Shown: piece after piece, positions 32,243 to 41,100 of the stretch
Numbering within the stretch: the stretch's first letter is position 1
How the letters are laid out: each line of letters opens with the position of its first letter
Assembly: GCA_013298545.1 (NCBI GenBank)
Contig: JAAFIA010000009.1
Location: 39,995 to 90,152, forward strand
Origin: Bacteroidota bacterium
Lineage (GTDB): Bacteria > Bacteroidota > Bacteroidia > Palsa-965
Length of the DNA: 50,158 nt
Direction of reading: 5' to 3'
Notes under the pieces: model-generated
What the model was told of the DNA's origin: nothing
What the model saw: only the letters and a program-made list of their open reading frames with translations
The model's database searches: none
Program-made: the position numbers and the translations under genes

Positions 32243-33568
32243 TTATTTCAGGTGTTTTTGATAATTGGCGCGGGTACAGTCTTTGACTTTAAATTTCGTG
32301 AGCCATTTTTCTTCGGTGAGCAATTGCTTTTGACAGTATGCTTTTACGTGGTCATTGCTGTCGTACGAATAAATACTTTTTCGCTTGATTTTTGCTTCGA
32401 GCAAATCGGTCTTGGCAATGGTTTCTTTAAAACTCGCATCGAGAAGTGTAAAAGCTACACGCAAATTTTTATCGGCCATGAGTGCTTTATACGTTTCAGG
32501 GTGGTTCGACTCGGCATAATGCAAGTACCAGGCCATAAACAACCGAAATTCATAGTACGCGTTTTGTGTTGCGCGCGCTTGATGCAAGAAGTTATAAGCT
32601 TTGCTCGTATCTTTTTCGGAGAGTGCTTTTTGTGCAACCAGAAAACTAGCTTTTGTTCCCGAATGGTATGCCGAAAATTCATCCATCAATCCATAAATTC
32701 CAGAAACATTTGCACTCACAATACTTCCTTCAGAAACGTATGTGTTGTATCTGAAAATACTATCAGACGCGCCCGCAGGAACGATTGCCGCAAATTCAGC
32801 ACTTCGAAATACTTTTTGTTCGGGCACAGCAATCACAATATTATCATCGATGAAATACTGGTTAGTATTAAAACGATGCACGGATTCATGAATCACCGTA
32901 TTGAAATTTGAATTGAGATAAGCAGCACTCGTATCGCCGTCGTAAGGAACTTCTGCACCATTGACGTAGCTGGTATAATCGCCTGGGCCGTTGTAAAAAC
33001 TGCGCATGATGTCGGTATAAAATGGCGAATAATTTTCGGCCATGGCGATATAATACTGTTGCGCATAAGCACGACGAAGTTTAAGCTCTTGCGCAGATAA
33101 GGATTTGGGCTGAACAACAGCGGGTGTTGGCGGCGAAGGCTTTCCGTTTACATCGAGAATTTCTCCGGTCATCGGATTGTGTGGCCATGCTTCGAGCAAT
33201 ATCGGATCATCGCTTGTTTCTAAAATACTTTTCTTGCCAAACAGTGCTTGTGTACGTGTTTCAAACAAGCCTCTGGGCGTGATGAACATTTTCTTGCGCA
33301 GTAAAGGATTGGGGCCGTGCTTCTTTAATGTTGATTTGAGTACAAGGCGTTTGTTGCGGATGACAAATTCGCCAGCATCGCGCGTCGATTTCTTTTTGGT
33401 GTAACGGCAATATTCGTATTTACCATTATCAAACAACCGAAGTACGTTGAGGGAATTGGTACCAACCTGATGCGCAAAAACGCGCGATACGGTTGCGGAA
33501 TCAGAAGTGGCAATCAGTGGTGCGCTTACGAAAAGCAGCAACAAGCCAAGGAGAAGACGAGTACGCAT
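32243..33568 (-). CDS. Secreted putative zinc metallopeptidase (HExxH)
   Basis: 441 residues, not assigned to a named family. Signal peptide about 1-21 (ending LIATS). A beta-rich N-terminal domain (about 25-120) is followed by a mainly helical domain with the zinc motif HESVH at 227-231 (NTVIHESVHRFN) and an acidic helix DEFSAYH (296-302) whose Glu297 could be the third ligand. This spacing (about 66 residues) fits a gluzincin-type HExxH...E protease. It is on the minus strand with the two propeller-like genes downstream, 60 bp and more apart, so a shared role is only possible. Proteolytic activity is not shown. Confidence 0.7.
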   Translation of the reverse strand: MRTRLLLGLLLLFVSAPLIATSDSATVSRVFAHQVGTNSLNVLRLFDNGKYEYCRYTKKKSTRDAGEFVIRNKRLVLKSTLKKHGPNPLLRKKMFITPRGLFETRTQALFGKKSILETSDDPILLEAWPHNPMTGEILDVNGKPSPPTPAVVQPKSLSAQELKLRRAYAQQYYIAMAENYSPFYTDIMRSFYNGPGDYTSYVNGAEVPYDGDTSAAYLNSNFNTVIHESVHRFNTNQYFIDDNIVIAVPEQKVFRSAEFAAIVPAGASDSIFRYNTYVSEGSIVSANVSGIYGLMDEFSAYHSGTKASFLVAQKALSEKDTSKAYNFLHQARATQNAYYEFRLFMAWYLHYAESNHPETYKALMADKNLRVAFTLLDASFKETIAKTDLLEAKIKRKSIYSYDSNDHVKAYCQKQLLTEEKWLTKFKVKDCTRANYQKHLK

Positions 33569-33745
33569 GTGCAGTTGTTTTTAGTAACATGTAGAATCGT
33601 TGCATAGGCTTGAATGCGTATTTCTTTTCAAAAGGCAAGAATTGGTCCGTTTTATAGCATAACGCATTGCTTTAATTTTTGTTACGATTTAAATGGTTCA
33701 TTTTATTGTGTCATCTGTAAAAAAAAAGTGATTCGTTTGAGGTGA

Positions 33746-33778
33746 TTGAGCAAAGGGAATTAATCGTAATTTTACGAT
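33746..33778 (+). promoter_or_regulatory. Promoter and operator of the arsR-aquaporin operon
   Basis: A TTG at 33746-33748 and TAATTTTA at 33767-33774 are 18 bp apart, the spacing of Bacteroidota promoters. A perfect palindrome ATCGTAA-TT-TTACGAT (33763-33778) covers the -7 box, a probable site for the ArsR repressor. The start codon is at 33797. Confidence 0.6.
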
Positions 33779-33796
33779 CATTAATTTTAAGCTGTT

Positions 33797-34126
33797 ATGG
33801 GAGTAACTAAAACAGAAGTATTTTCAGCGCACGATGTGGTGTTGGCCAATTTTGCCAAAGCCCTCGCACATCCCGCCCGCATTGCCATTCTCAAAGTCTT
33901 GATGCGTCGGCAAGCTTGTGTTTGTGGCGATATTGTTGATGAAATTCCGTTGGCACAATCCACCATTTCGCAGCATTTGAAAGCACTCAAAGAAGCCGAA
34001 TTGATACAAGGCGACGTGGAAGGAACAAGCGTGTGTTATTGCTTGAATCCAACAACGTGGAAAAAACTAGGTGTTGATTTATTGGGGTTTGTAGAAGCCA
34101 TCTCACAATCAAAATCGTGTTGCTAG
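33797..34126 (+). CDS. ArsR/SmtB-family metalloregulatory repressor
   Basis: Winged-helix repressor of 109 residues that leaves its operator on binding a metal or metalloid. The ArsR pattern [16 protein letters not shown] (23-38) is followed by ACVCGDIV with a Cys-x-Cys pair (41 and 43), the position used by arsenite-type sensors such as the CVC motif of ArsR. Helix 3-4 recognition region [23 protein letters not shown] (48-70). Extra cysteines at 80, 82 and the C-terminal CC (108-109) could add ligands. The aquaporin gene follows after 7 bp, and a palindrome overlaps the promoter. The metalloid specificity is inferred. Confidence 0.93.
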   Translation: MGVTKTEVFSAHDVVLANFAKALAHPARIAILKVLMRRQACVCGDIVDEIPLAQSTISQHLKALKEAELIQGDVEGTSVCYCLNPTTWKKLGVDLLGFVEAISQSKSCC

Positions 34127-34133
34127 TGCTCCT

Positions 34134-34805
34134 ATGAAATTTTCTTACAAAAATATTCTTGCCGAATTTTTAGGAACATTCCTCATGGTGTTTTGCGGAA
34201 CAGGCGCAATCATCATCAACCAAGCATCGAACGGAGCAATCACGCATGCGGGTATTGCCTTTACGTTTGGTGCAGTCGTATTTGCGTTGATTTATACATT
34301 TGGCGAAGTTTCGGGCGCACATTTCAATCCAGCCGTAAGCATTGCCTTTGCCTTGTGCAAACGTTTTTCGTGGACACGCGTGCCGGCCTATGTGCTGTCG
34401 CAATGCTTGGGGGCACTTGCAGCCTCGTTCCTACTCTATTTGCTTTTTCCTGAAACAAAAACGCTTGGCGAAACGCTTCCTACTGGATCAATTTGGCAAG
34501 CGTTTAGTTTAGAACTCCTGCTTACTTTTTTCCTCATGCTTGCGATTCTTCAAGTTTCGTCGGGAGCTACCGAGAAGGGAATTGTTGCGGGTTTGGTTAT
34601 TGGTGCAGTTGTTGGACTGGAAGCGATGTTTGCTGGGCCAATTTGTGGCGCGTCTATGAATCCCGCGCGCTCACTCGCACCCGCGCTCGTATCCACGCAC
34701 ATACACGATCTTTGGATTTATTTATTGGCACCAGTTTTAGGTGCAGCAATAGCCGTTCCTATACATCAACTATTGAAGGAAAAACGCGTGGAATCGGAAG
34801 CATAA
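34134..34805 (+). CDS. MIP/aquaporin-family channel (AqpS/GlpF-like)
   Basis: Six-span channel protein of 223 residues with both pore motifs: NPA at 65-67 (AHFNPAVSIA) and NPAR at 176-179 (SMNPARSLAPA). Aquaporins and aquaglyceroporins pass water, glycerol, and in some cases arsenite. Co-transcription with an ArsR repressor is like the arsR-aqpS arrangement of Sinorhizobium, where AqpS lets arsenite out of the cell in place of an ArsB pump. No arsC reductase is nearby, so arsenate reduction would need a distant gene. The substrate has not been shown. Confidence 0.9.
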   Translation: MKFSYKNILAEFLGTFLMVFCGTGAIIINQASNGAITHAGIAFTFGAVVFALIYTFGEVSGAHFNPAVSIAFALCKRFSWTRVPAYVLSQCLGALAASFLLYLLFPETKTLGETLPTGSIWQAFSLELLLTFFLMLAILQVSSGATEKGIVAGLVIGAVVGLEAMFAGPICGASMNPARSLAPALVSTHIHDLWIYLLAPVLGAAIAVPIHQLLKEKRVESEA

Positions 34806-34824
34806 TGCAAACCGAACTTACCGT

Positions 34825-35775
34825 TTAAAATAAATGGTAGCGTTGGCGTTGAAAATCTTGAAATCCTTTGTACCCACCTTTGGTGCCGCCAATATTTAAG
34901 CGGTAAGCAAGCATCAACTCGTGTGTTCCTGAATGGCCTTTTCGCAAACGGGAAATGCCAATATCGTAGGAATAAATGGCCTGAAAATTATCGAGGAAAA
35001 CTAATCCGGCCTGAAGTGCAACCGCATCACGCATACGCCAAGCCACGCCTGCCGTGATTTTTTCTTTGTAATGTACACGCAAGTTATAATTGATGGTCAT
35101 GGGCAAACCAACGACATAAGAAAACAGGATGTTGTTTTCCCAAACATAATCGGGATGGCCATGAAAATTGTATCCTGTAGAAAAATAATAGTGATTGACC
35201 CAAGGGATGTTTGCTTGTGTTGTATCTTGAACAAAAAGTTCAGCGCGGTTATTGACAACCTGCATCACTCCCAATCCAAAATGGAAACGGTCGTTGTACA
35301 ACAAAATACCAGCGGAAACATTGTTGTTTTTATCAAAATTGCTTGAGGCTAGCGGAACAGCGGCATCGGCATAGTGTGTTGTAGCGTTTGCTGTATTGAA
35401 CGTTGTTTTAGCGCGGTTGTAGCCAATTCCAGCAGAAAATTCAACATCCGGGAAACGCAAGTGATAAGCTGCGGTAAAACCATAATTGAAGCGTTGAATC
35501 GGGCCAGTAGCATCTTTGTACATGACACCACCAACACCAATGCGTCCTTTCCAGAGACGGCTGTGCACCGCAATGGTCTGTGTTGTGGGCGCACCGTCAA
35601 AGCCCACCCATTGACGGCGGTAATTGATGCGTGCATCGAGATGTCCTTTTGTTCCTGTATAAGCTGGATTAACGACAAATAAATGGGCCGGATACTGCGT
35701 GAAATCGGGAAGTTGTTGTGCCTGAAGAGCGAATGAAAACAAGCTTGCAACAAGGCAAAAGAGAATACGGTTCAT
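34825..35775 (-). CDS. PorP/SprF family outer-membrane protein
   Basis: 316 residues from the ATG at 35775. The upstream extension of the open frame to 35991 overlaps the preceding gene and does not code a signal peptide. Signal peptide about 1-19 (MNRILFCLVASLFSFALQAQ). Family signature: QLPDFTQYPAHLFVVNPAYTG then RRQWVGFDGAPTTQ and VHSRLWKGRIGVGG; later VDFSAGIGYNRAKT-like barrel strands (FPDVEFSAGIGYNRAK) and the C-terminal SGTHELMLAYRLNIGG. It follows the type B secreted protein after 13 bp, so it is probably its partner. A second pair of this kind in the window, unlinked to the first. Confidence 0.92.
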   Translation of the reverse strand: MNRILFCLVASLFSFALQAQQLPDFTQYPAHLFVVNPAYTGTKGHLDARINYRRQWVGFDGAPTTQTIAVHSRLWKGRIGVGGVMYKDATGPIQRFNYGFTAAYHLRFPDVEFSAGIGYNRAKTTFNTANATTHYADAAVPLASSNFDKNNNVSAGILLYNDRFHFGLGVMQVVNNRAELFVQDTTQANIPWVNHYYFSTGYNFHGHPDYVWENNILFSYVVGLPMTINYNLRVHYKEKITAGVAWRMRDAVALQAGLVFLDNFQAIYSYDIGISRLRKGHSGTHELMLAYRLNIGGTKGGYKGFQDFQRQRYHLF

Positions 35776-35788
35776 GGTCATAAGGGCA

Positions 35789-36850
35789 TCAACGAATAAT
35801 GGTAACTGAACTACGAATGATTTCCGAACCATCGCCCAGATCAAGTGTGAAATAATAGACTCCAGCAGGGAGTTTATCGCCGTAGTTGGTACCGTCCCAC
35901 GAATTATCATAGCCAGTTTTGGCAAACACCAACTGTCCGGTACGGTCATATACTTCCAAACGGTTATTGGGATACTTAGCAATATTGCCAATAAACCAAA
36001 TATCGTTTACATAATCTCCATTGGGAGAAAATGTGTTGTAGAGGACAACTTCAGAACTGGGAATAACGATGATGCGAACGGTATCTTCATCGGTACAACC
36101 ATTGGCATCAACACCATAAACAGTATAAACCGTTGTTACAGGAGGTTCTGCATTGGTTGAAGCTAAATATGGATTGGATGTAAACTGACTGGGTTGCCAA
36201 ACATACTGCGATGCTCCAGTAGCCGAAATAATGGTTGTTTCGCCTTCGTTAATGGTTGCATCGCCAGAAGCAACAACAACAGGTTTTGGATTCACCGTAA
36301 CGGTTACTTGATAGTTTTTGGTAGGGCAATTGGGACTAGTAATAACAACACTATAAACCGTTGTCGCCGTAGGTGTAGCAATTGGCCTCGGATCATTCGG
36401 ATTGTTGAGTGTGGAAACAGGAGTCCAAGAATAATTTACACCACCCGTAAAATCGTTTGCCGCTGCGCCGAGGGTTGCCGATTGTCCCAAGCAAATACTT
36501 TGATTCGCGCCAGCATTGTATGCATATACGGGATAAAGATCAACATGAACCGTATCATAAGCGACAGCGCCTGTATCGTCGGTAACTTGGAGCACATACC
36601 AATGTGGCGTAGCTGGTTGCGCGATAGGATTGGCAACTGAATTAGAACTCAGATTAATGGGGTTAGCAATCCAGGCATACGTGTAGGGGGGTTGCCCACC
36701 TGTTGCAGCAGGAGTACCTCCTAGCACAGCCGTTTGGCCCGGGCAAATTAGAGCATCTACTCCGGCATTGGCAACCAATGATTGCGCCGTGAGCAATTGC
36801 GAGGCCGAGCAAGAAAAAAGAAGAGTGAATAAAAACAGGATTCGAGTCAC
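35789..36850 (-). CDS. T9SS type B sorting domain-containing secreted protein
   Basis: 353 residues, starting at GTG 36850 (no in-frame ATG lies before the signal peptide). Signal peptide about 1-22 (ending LLTAQ). Three beta-sandwich, PKD/Ig-like domains follow (about 25-105, 110-190 and 195-265), each with G-x-x-x-x-x-C or NAGANQSICLGQSATLG-type starts. The type B gliding-motility-associated C-terminal domain ends the protein (NTFSPNGDYVNDIW, LEVYDRTGQLVF, YDNSWDGTNYGDKLPAGVYYFTL). The SprF-type gene downstream is its likely secretion partner. Smaller than the SprB-like adhesin at 6633. Confidence 0.92.
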   Translation of the reverse strand: MTRILFLFTLLFSCSASQLLTAQSLVANAGVDALICPGQTAVLGGTPAATGGQPPYTYAWIANPINLSSNSVANPIAQPATPHWYVLQVTDDTGAVAYDTVHVDLYPVYAYNAGANQSICLGQSATLGAAANDFTGGVNYSWTPVSTLNNPNDPRPIATPTATTVYSVVITSPNCPTKNYQVTVTVNPKPVVVASGDATINEGETTIISATGASQYVWQPSQFTSNPYLASTNAEPPVTTVYTVYGVDANGCTDEDTVRIIVIPSSEVVLYNTFSPNGDYVNDIWFIGNIAKYPNNRLEVYDRTGQLVFAKTGYDNSWDGTNYGDKLPAGVYYFTLDLGDGSEIIRSSVTIIR

Positions 36851-36875
36851 GAGAAAAATTGCTTGGTATGATATA

Positions 36876-36883
36876 CAAAGATA
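36876..36883 (-). promoter_or_regulatory. -7 box of the second type B/SprF pair (TATCTTTG)
   Basis: Exact TAnnTTTG match on the minus strand, 25 bp before the GTG start at 36850, consistent with a short leader. Confidence 0.6.
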
Positions 36884-36919
36884 ACGATTGAAACGGGACG
36901 AAAAAAGCCCTTTTTGCTT

Positions 36920-37084
36920 AGAGGCTGTTTAAAATTTATTTTTGAGAATTGTTATGATGGATTTTTGTGCCAGACGAGGCGCGTTTTGCAGGCCATAGTA
37001 GAACGCCTACGGTCAAAAAACGCAACGAAGTATGGTGCAAAAAGGCGCATAACAAACTCAAAGGATGAAATTTAAACAGGCTCT
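36920..37084. mobile_element. 165-bp palindromic MITE-like element
   Basis: The ends are 14-bp inverted repeats with one mismatch (AGAGGCTGTTTAAA and, read inwards from the right, AGAGCCTGTTTAAA). Similarity continues inwards: TTTGAG, TTGTTATG and TTTTTG/TGC blocks pair on both sides up to the middle, so the whole element could fold into one long hairpin. No coding sequence. It ends 3 bp from the histone-deacetylase stop. A relic of the right end is at 38061-38077. Copies elsewhere in the genome would prove mobility. Confidence 0.75.
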
Positions 37085-37087
37085 TAC

Positions 37088-37990
37088 TTAGAAAAAAATT
37101 AATGCCGCTTGCCGAAATGTATTCACGTGCGCATCAACAATTGTTTTCAATTCAGGTGAGTAGCCACCGCCCATGCTTACCGCAACTGGAATCCGATTCT
37201 GCTTGCATTGTTCAAAAACAAACCGATCTCGGGCTTCGCAACCTTGCAGTGTAATGGCAAGCCGCCCAAGCTTATCCGTTTCGAGAATATCAACACCAGC
37301 TTGATAAAAAATAAAGTCGGGTTGCACTTGGTCGATCAGTCGGGGTAGGCTCTCTTGCAACGTTTTTAGATACTGTTTATCGTTACAGCCATCGGGCAGT
37401 TCAATGTCTAAATCGGATTGTTCTTTGTGCATGGGATAATTTTTTTCGCCGTGCATACTAAACGTAAATACTTCCGGTTTCGTATGAAAAAGCGATGCCG
37501 TGCCGTTTCCTTGATGCACATCGAGATCAACCACCAACATTTTCGATGCTATTTTCTCCTGAAGCAAAACATTAGCGGCAAAAGCAATATCGTTCAACAC
37601 ACAAAATCCTTCTCCACGGTTGGCAAAAGCGTGATGTGTTCCCCCAGCAACATTCAACGCAACGCCTGATTTCAAAGCAGCATACGCACAATCCAATGTA
37701 CCTTGTAGTATTTGAAATTCACGTTTGACCAATGCTTCACTGAGCGGAAATCCAATTTTCCGAATCTCGGCAGGTGTTAATTTTTGGTATTGCAAACGAT
37801 CCAAATAATCGCTGGTGTGCGTCCATTGCAATTGATTTAACGGAGCAATTTCAGGACGTTTTAGATCAGACTCGCGCACAATTCCTTCGTAACATAACTG
37901 TTCTGGAATCCATTCATATTTCTGCATCGGAAAACGATGGCCTTCGGGCAGTGGCAAAACAAATTCAGGCGACCAAGCGATGTGAAGCAT
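37088..37990 (-). CDS. Histone deacetylase family protein (AcuC-like)
   Basis: Zinc amidohydrolase of 300 residues, similar to bacterial HDAC-like deacetylases acting on acetyl-lysine, acetyl-polyamines or acetoin-pathway proteins. Active-site features: GGTHHA (His119-His120, general base dyad), the zinc ligands Asp157 and His159 in DLDVHQGNG, and Asp234 in QAGVDILETD. The later Gly-rich SMGGGYSP matches the family Gly-Gly-Gly-Tyr loop. The length fits. No operon partner; the gene is bracketed by a full MITE-like element at its 3' side and a relic of it about 70 bp upstream of its start. Confidence 0.93.
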   Translation of the reverse strand: MLHIAWSPEFVLPLPEGHRFPMQKYEWIPEQLCYEGIVRESDLKRPEIAPLNQLQWTHTSDYLDRLQYQKLTPAEIRKIGFPLSEALVKREFQILQGTLDCAYAALKSGVALNVAGGTHHAFANRGEGFCVLNDIAFAANVLLQEKIASKMLVVDLDVHQGNGTASLFHTKPEVFTFSMHGEKNYPMHKEQSDLDIELPDGCNDKQYLKTLQESLPRLIDQVQPDFIFYQAGVDILETDKLGRLAITLQGCEARDRFVFEQCKQNRIPVAVSMGGGYSPELKTIVDAHVNTFRQAALIFF

Positions 37991-38060
37991 ATTGTAAACG
38001 TAATTTTTTTAATTCAAAAGCTTTTGTGGTGAAAATACAAATTCCAAATTCCACAGCATC

Positions 38061-38077
38061 AAATTTAAACAGGCTCT
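38061..38077. repeat. 17-bp relic of the palindromic element
   Basis: Identical over 17 bp (AAATTTAAACAGGCTCT) to the right end of the element at 37068-37084 and in the same direction. Flanking bases are not related, so this is a remnant or a convergent terminal sequence. Confidence 0.6.
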
Positions 38078-38115
38078 CAGTCTCAAGGCATCGGAACAAA
38101 GGGTAAGGCTCTTAT

Positions 38116-38150
38116 AAAAAGAAAACACCCGACACATGCCGGGTGTTTTC
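38116..38150 (-). terminator. Intrinsic terminator of the type A adhesin gene
   Basis: Perfect 11-bp arms (38121-38131 and 38140-38150; GAAAACACCCG) with an 8-nt loop. On the minus strand it is followed by TTTTT and lies 17 bp after the adhesin stop codon. Confidence 0.9.
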
Positions 38151-38167
38151 AAAAGCGAAAATTGTTT

Positions 38168-41100
38168 TTAGTATTTGACTAAACGCATCACAGCAATAAC
38201 ACCACGATTCACTTCAATGACTTTGAGCGAATAAATACCGGCTCCTTCAGATTCTGCAATTTTTGCCGACAAAGACGAACGACCAGCTTGTACGCTTCGT
38301 TTCTCATCAACGACAACGCGGCCCGTCATGTCTGTGATGACAATTTGTACTTCAGTTGCATCAGGTGTCTGGAAATCGAAATTCACATCACCTGTCGTTG
38401 GATTAGGATGCAAATTATCAATCACCATATTGCCCGTGTGGTATTCTAAGTGAATCACATTGGAATAGGTAAACTGCCCATTGAAATCGACTTGTTTGAG
38501 GCGATAATAATTACTTCCTTGTTCGGCAAAATAATCGTCAAATACATAATTATGTAATTCCGAAGTAGTGCCACTCCCTTGGATTTCAGCAATCGTATTC
38601 CAGTCGCCACCATTTGTAGAACGTTGTACTTCAAAATGATCGTTGTTTATTTCTGAGGCGGTTGACCAATACAAATGGTTGTAATCAGCCGTTGCCTCGC
38701 CACGGAAATAAAGCAATTCGATTGGAAGCGGAAGTACAGATTGTGCAATGGCAAACGCCGAAAATCCATTCATGCCCGTACGTGATGTAATAGCAGCGGT
38801 ACTCGTCCCAACACAGGTACCACTCAATCCCCACGGACCACCTGCTCCAGGAGCTTTGGTAATGGTCCAACCCGCAGCCGCAGCCGCATTGGTATAGCCC
38901 TGATTGTAGCACGTCATATCATAATTGCCTGAGGTTGGATTTGCAGAAGCCGTAATGATCCAACATCCATGATTTTCAACATTCAGTGCATTGTAGGTAT
39001 TGGTTGTACATTCACTCGCCGCAGGACCAATGGGTACAACACCCCAACTAGAGAAAGTACCCAAAAGATCAGGAATAGTTGTGCTCGTTGTAAATGTAAT
39101 GGTTGCTCGTTCATAGCCCATTGTTGTATGACCAAGCGGAAACTCATAAGCGGCGGCAGCTCCATTGAGGAAGCGGCGGAGATTGCCAATGATATGACTG
39201 TTGTTATTTCCAGCAGTACACGAAGCTGGAGAAGTATTGGTTGTTTGTACCTCATTTGCACCGGTTACAATTCTCCCCGATGTCAAGGTCAAGGTACCCG
39301 TCGCAATGACCATATTGGTATTGGTTGTCAAATTTGTTCCCGCAGTTTTATTCATCAATACATGATTCAAGTTGAGTGTAGAAGCCCCCTGATTGTATGT
39401 TTGAGCACCCGTTCCATTAAATTCAAATGTACTACCAGCAACATTGGTCATGGTTGTACCACCGTTGTTATTAGCAAAGTTCCCTGCAACACGAACATAA
39501 CGGTTATTGACATCGAGAACGCTCGTTCCATTTGTGGTGGTTAAATTTCCACCTACGTCAACGTTGTTGTTTAGTATTACAGAGCCGCCTGTTTTTGTAA
39601 CTGTTAAATGTCCAACTTTATCGGCACCAACAAACGAGCCTGTCATATTTTGTACCACAGCAGCATTGTCAAAAACAATGGTTGAAGTAGGCGAACAAAC
39701 GAGTGAGCCATTATTGATAAAGTCGCCACAAACATGCAATATTGCGCCTGCATTTAAGGTCAAAACTCCACCGGGATTAATGGTCAAGTTGTTGACATAA
39801 AAGTTGCCTGCATTGAGTATGGGTTGGTTTGCAGAAGAAGGTAAAACCACAGCACTAATACCACAAGCAGGCGGTACGCAGCCACCCCAGTTTGCGGCTA
39901 AAAGCCAAGAAGTATTATTTCCACCCGTCCAAGTAACGGTACTTCCAACAGCGGAATAATTGATGGGCGAAGCACCAAAATTCATGGTAAATCCAGAAGT
40001 CGAATTCGAGAAATTACTTACCACGAGCAAATAAACTTCACCAGCAAGCACAGGAATCTGCGTTTCGTATGCAGAATTAAAACCCGGATAAGCCGCAGGA
40101 GCGGTATTTACCGTGTTGCTAAAGCATCCTGTAACACCTAATCCGCTATAATTGCACCGCACCGGAGTCGATCCACCAACAGAAGCAATTGCTGCACAAG
40201 TAGTAGAACCCACACCAGCAATTTTCCAGATAGCGTAATCATAATCGGTTCCTGCCGTGCTTGGTGCACCGGGCCAATCGTTTGGAATAATATCGAAAGC
40301 AAGATTTCCGTTGGCATTAATCGGAATGTTGTACCAAGCCGAACCGCGTTCGCCAGATGTTAGACAAGTACCCGTACCATTGAAATCACAGATATTTCCA
40401 TACGCTTGGTAGCCGGGGTTTCCAACGGTAATTGACGCTGCACAAACCGGATTTGGCGAACCACAATCTTGACCTGCCGCAGCAGCAAAGCCAACAGCAC
40501 CATCAACAGCCATCATATCAAACGTTCCTGATAAATTACCAACACCATCGACGACAATGAAATAAGTACTTCCTGCAGTTAAACCAGTGGCTAAAATTTC
40601 TGAATTATTATACGTAGAAGTTCCACATGAAGGTGCATTATCGTTACAGGCCACATACGTTAATGAACCACATGTACCCGAATATAATGCCATCTGTGTA
40701 TTCGTCAATGTTCCAAGTGTTGTCCGAATGCGAAGTTGACCTGATGCCGGACAAACAACCGAATACCAAACTGTATTGATTGTGCCATTTGTCCAACAAG
40801 CGGGAGCAGCTGGCTCACTTCCATTACCACTACACGTATTGTCACCAGAGAGATTTACATTTAATGGAAGTGCTGTTGCATTACATGGAAGATCATTGGC
40901 TGGACCACCACCAAAACTGGCTATCGCAATATCATAACTAGCACTTGTAGGTGCTGCCCATGTATCCACAACAATGTAATAAGTACCTGCAGCGGGAAGT
41001 GTAATTGTTCCTGAAAGTGGATTTGAGCCTCCAAAATTGGCAACGCAAGTTGTACCTACATTTCCAGGACATCCGTTGTAAACCTGAAAACCAATTGAAG

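Noticed and set aside
34825-35991. Longer PorP/SprF start at 35991
   Set aside because: The first 72 codons overlap the upstream type B gene and lack a signal peptide; the ATG at 35775 gives a clear one.
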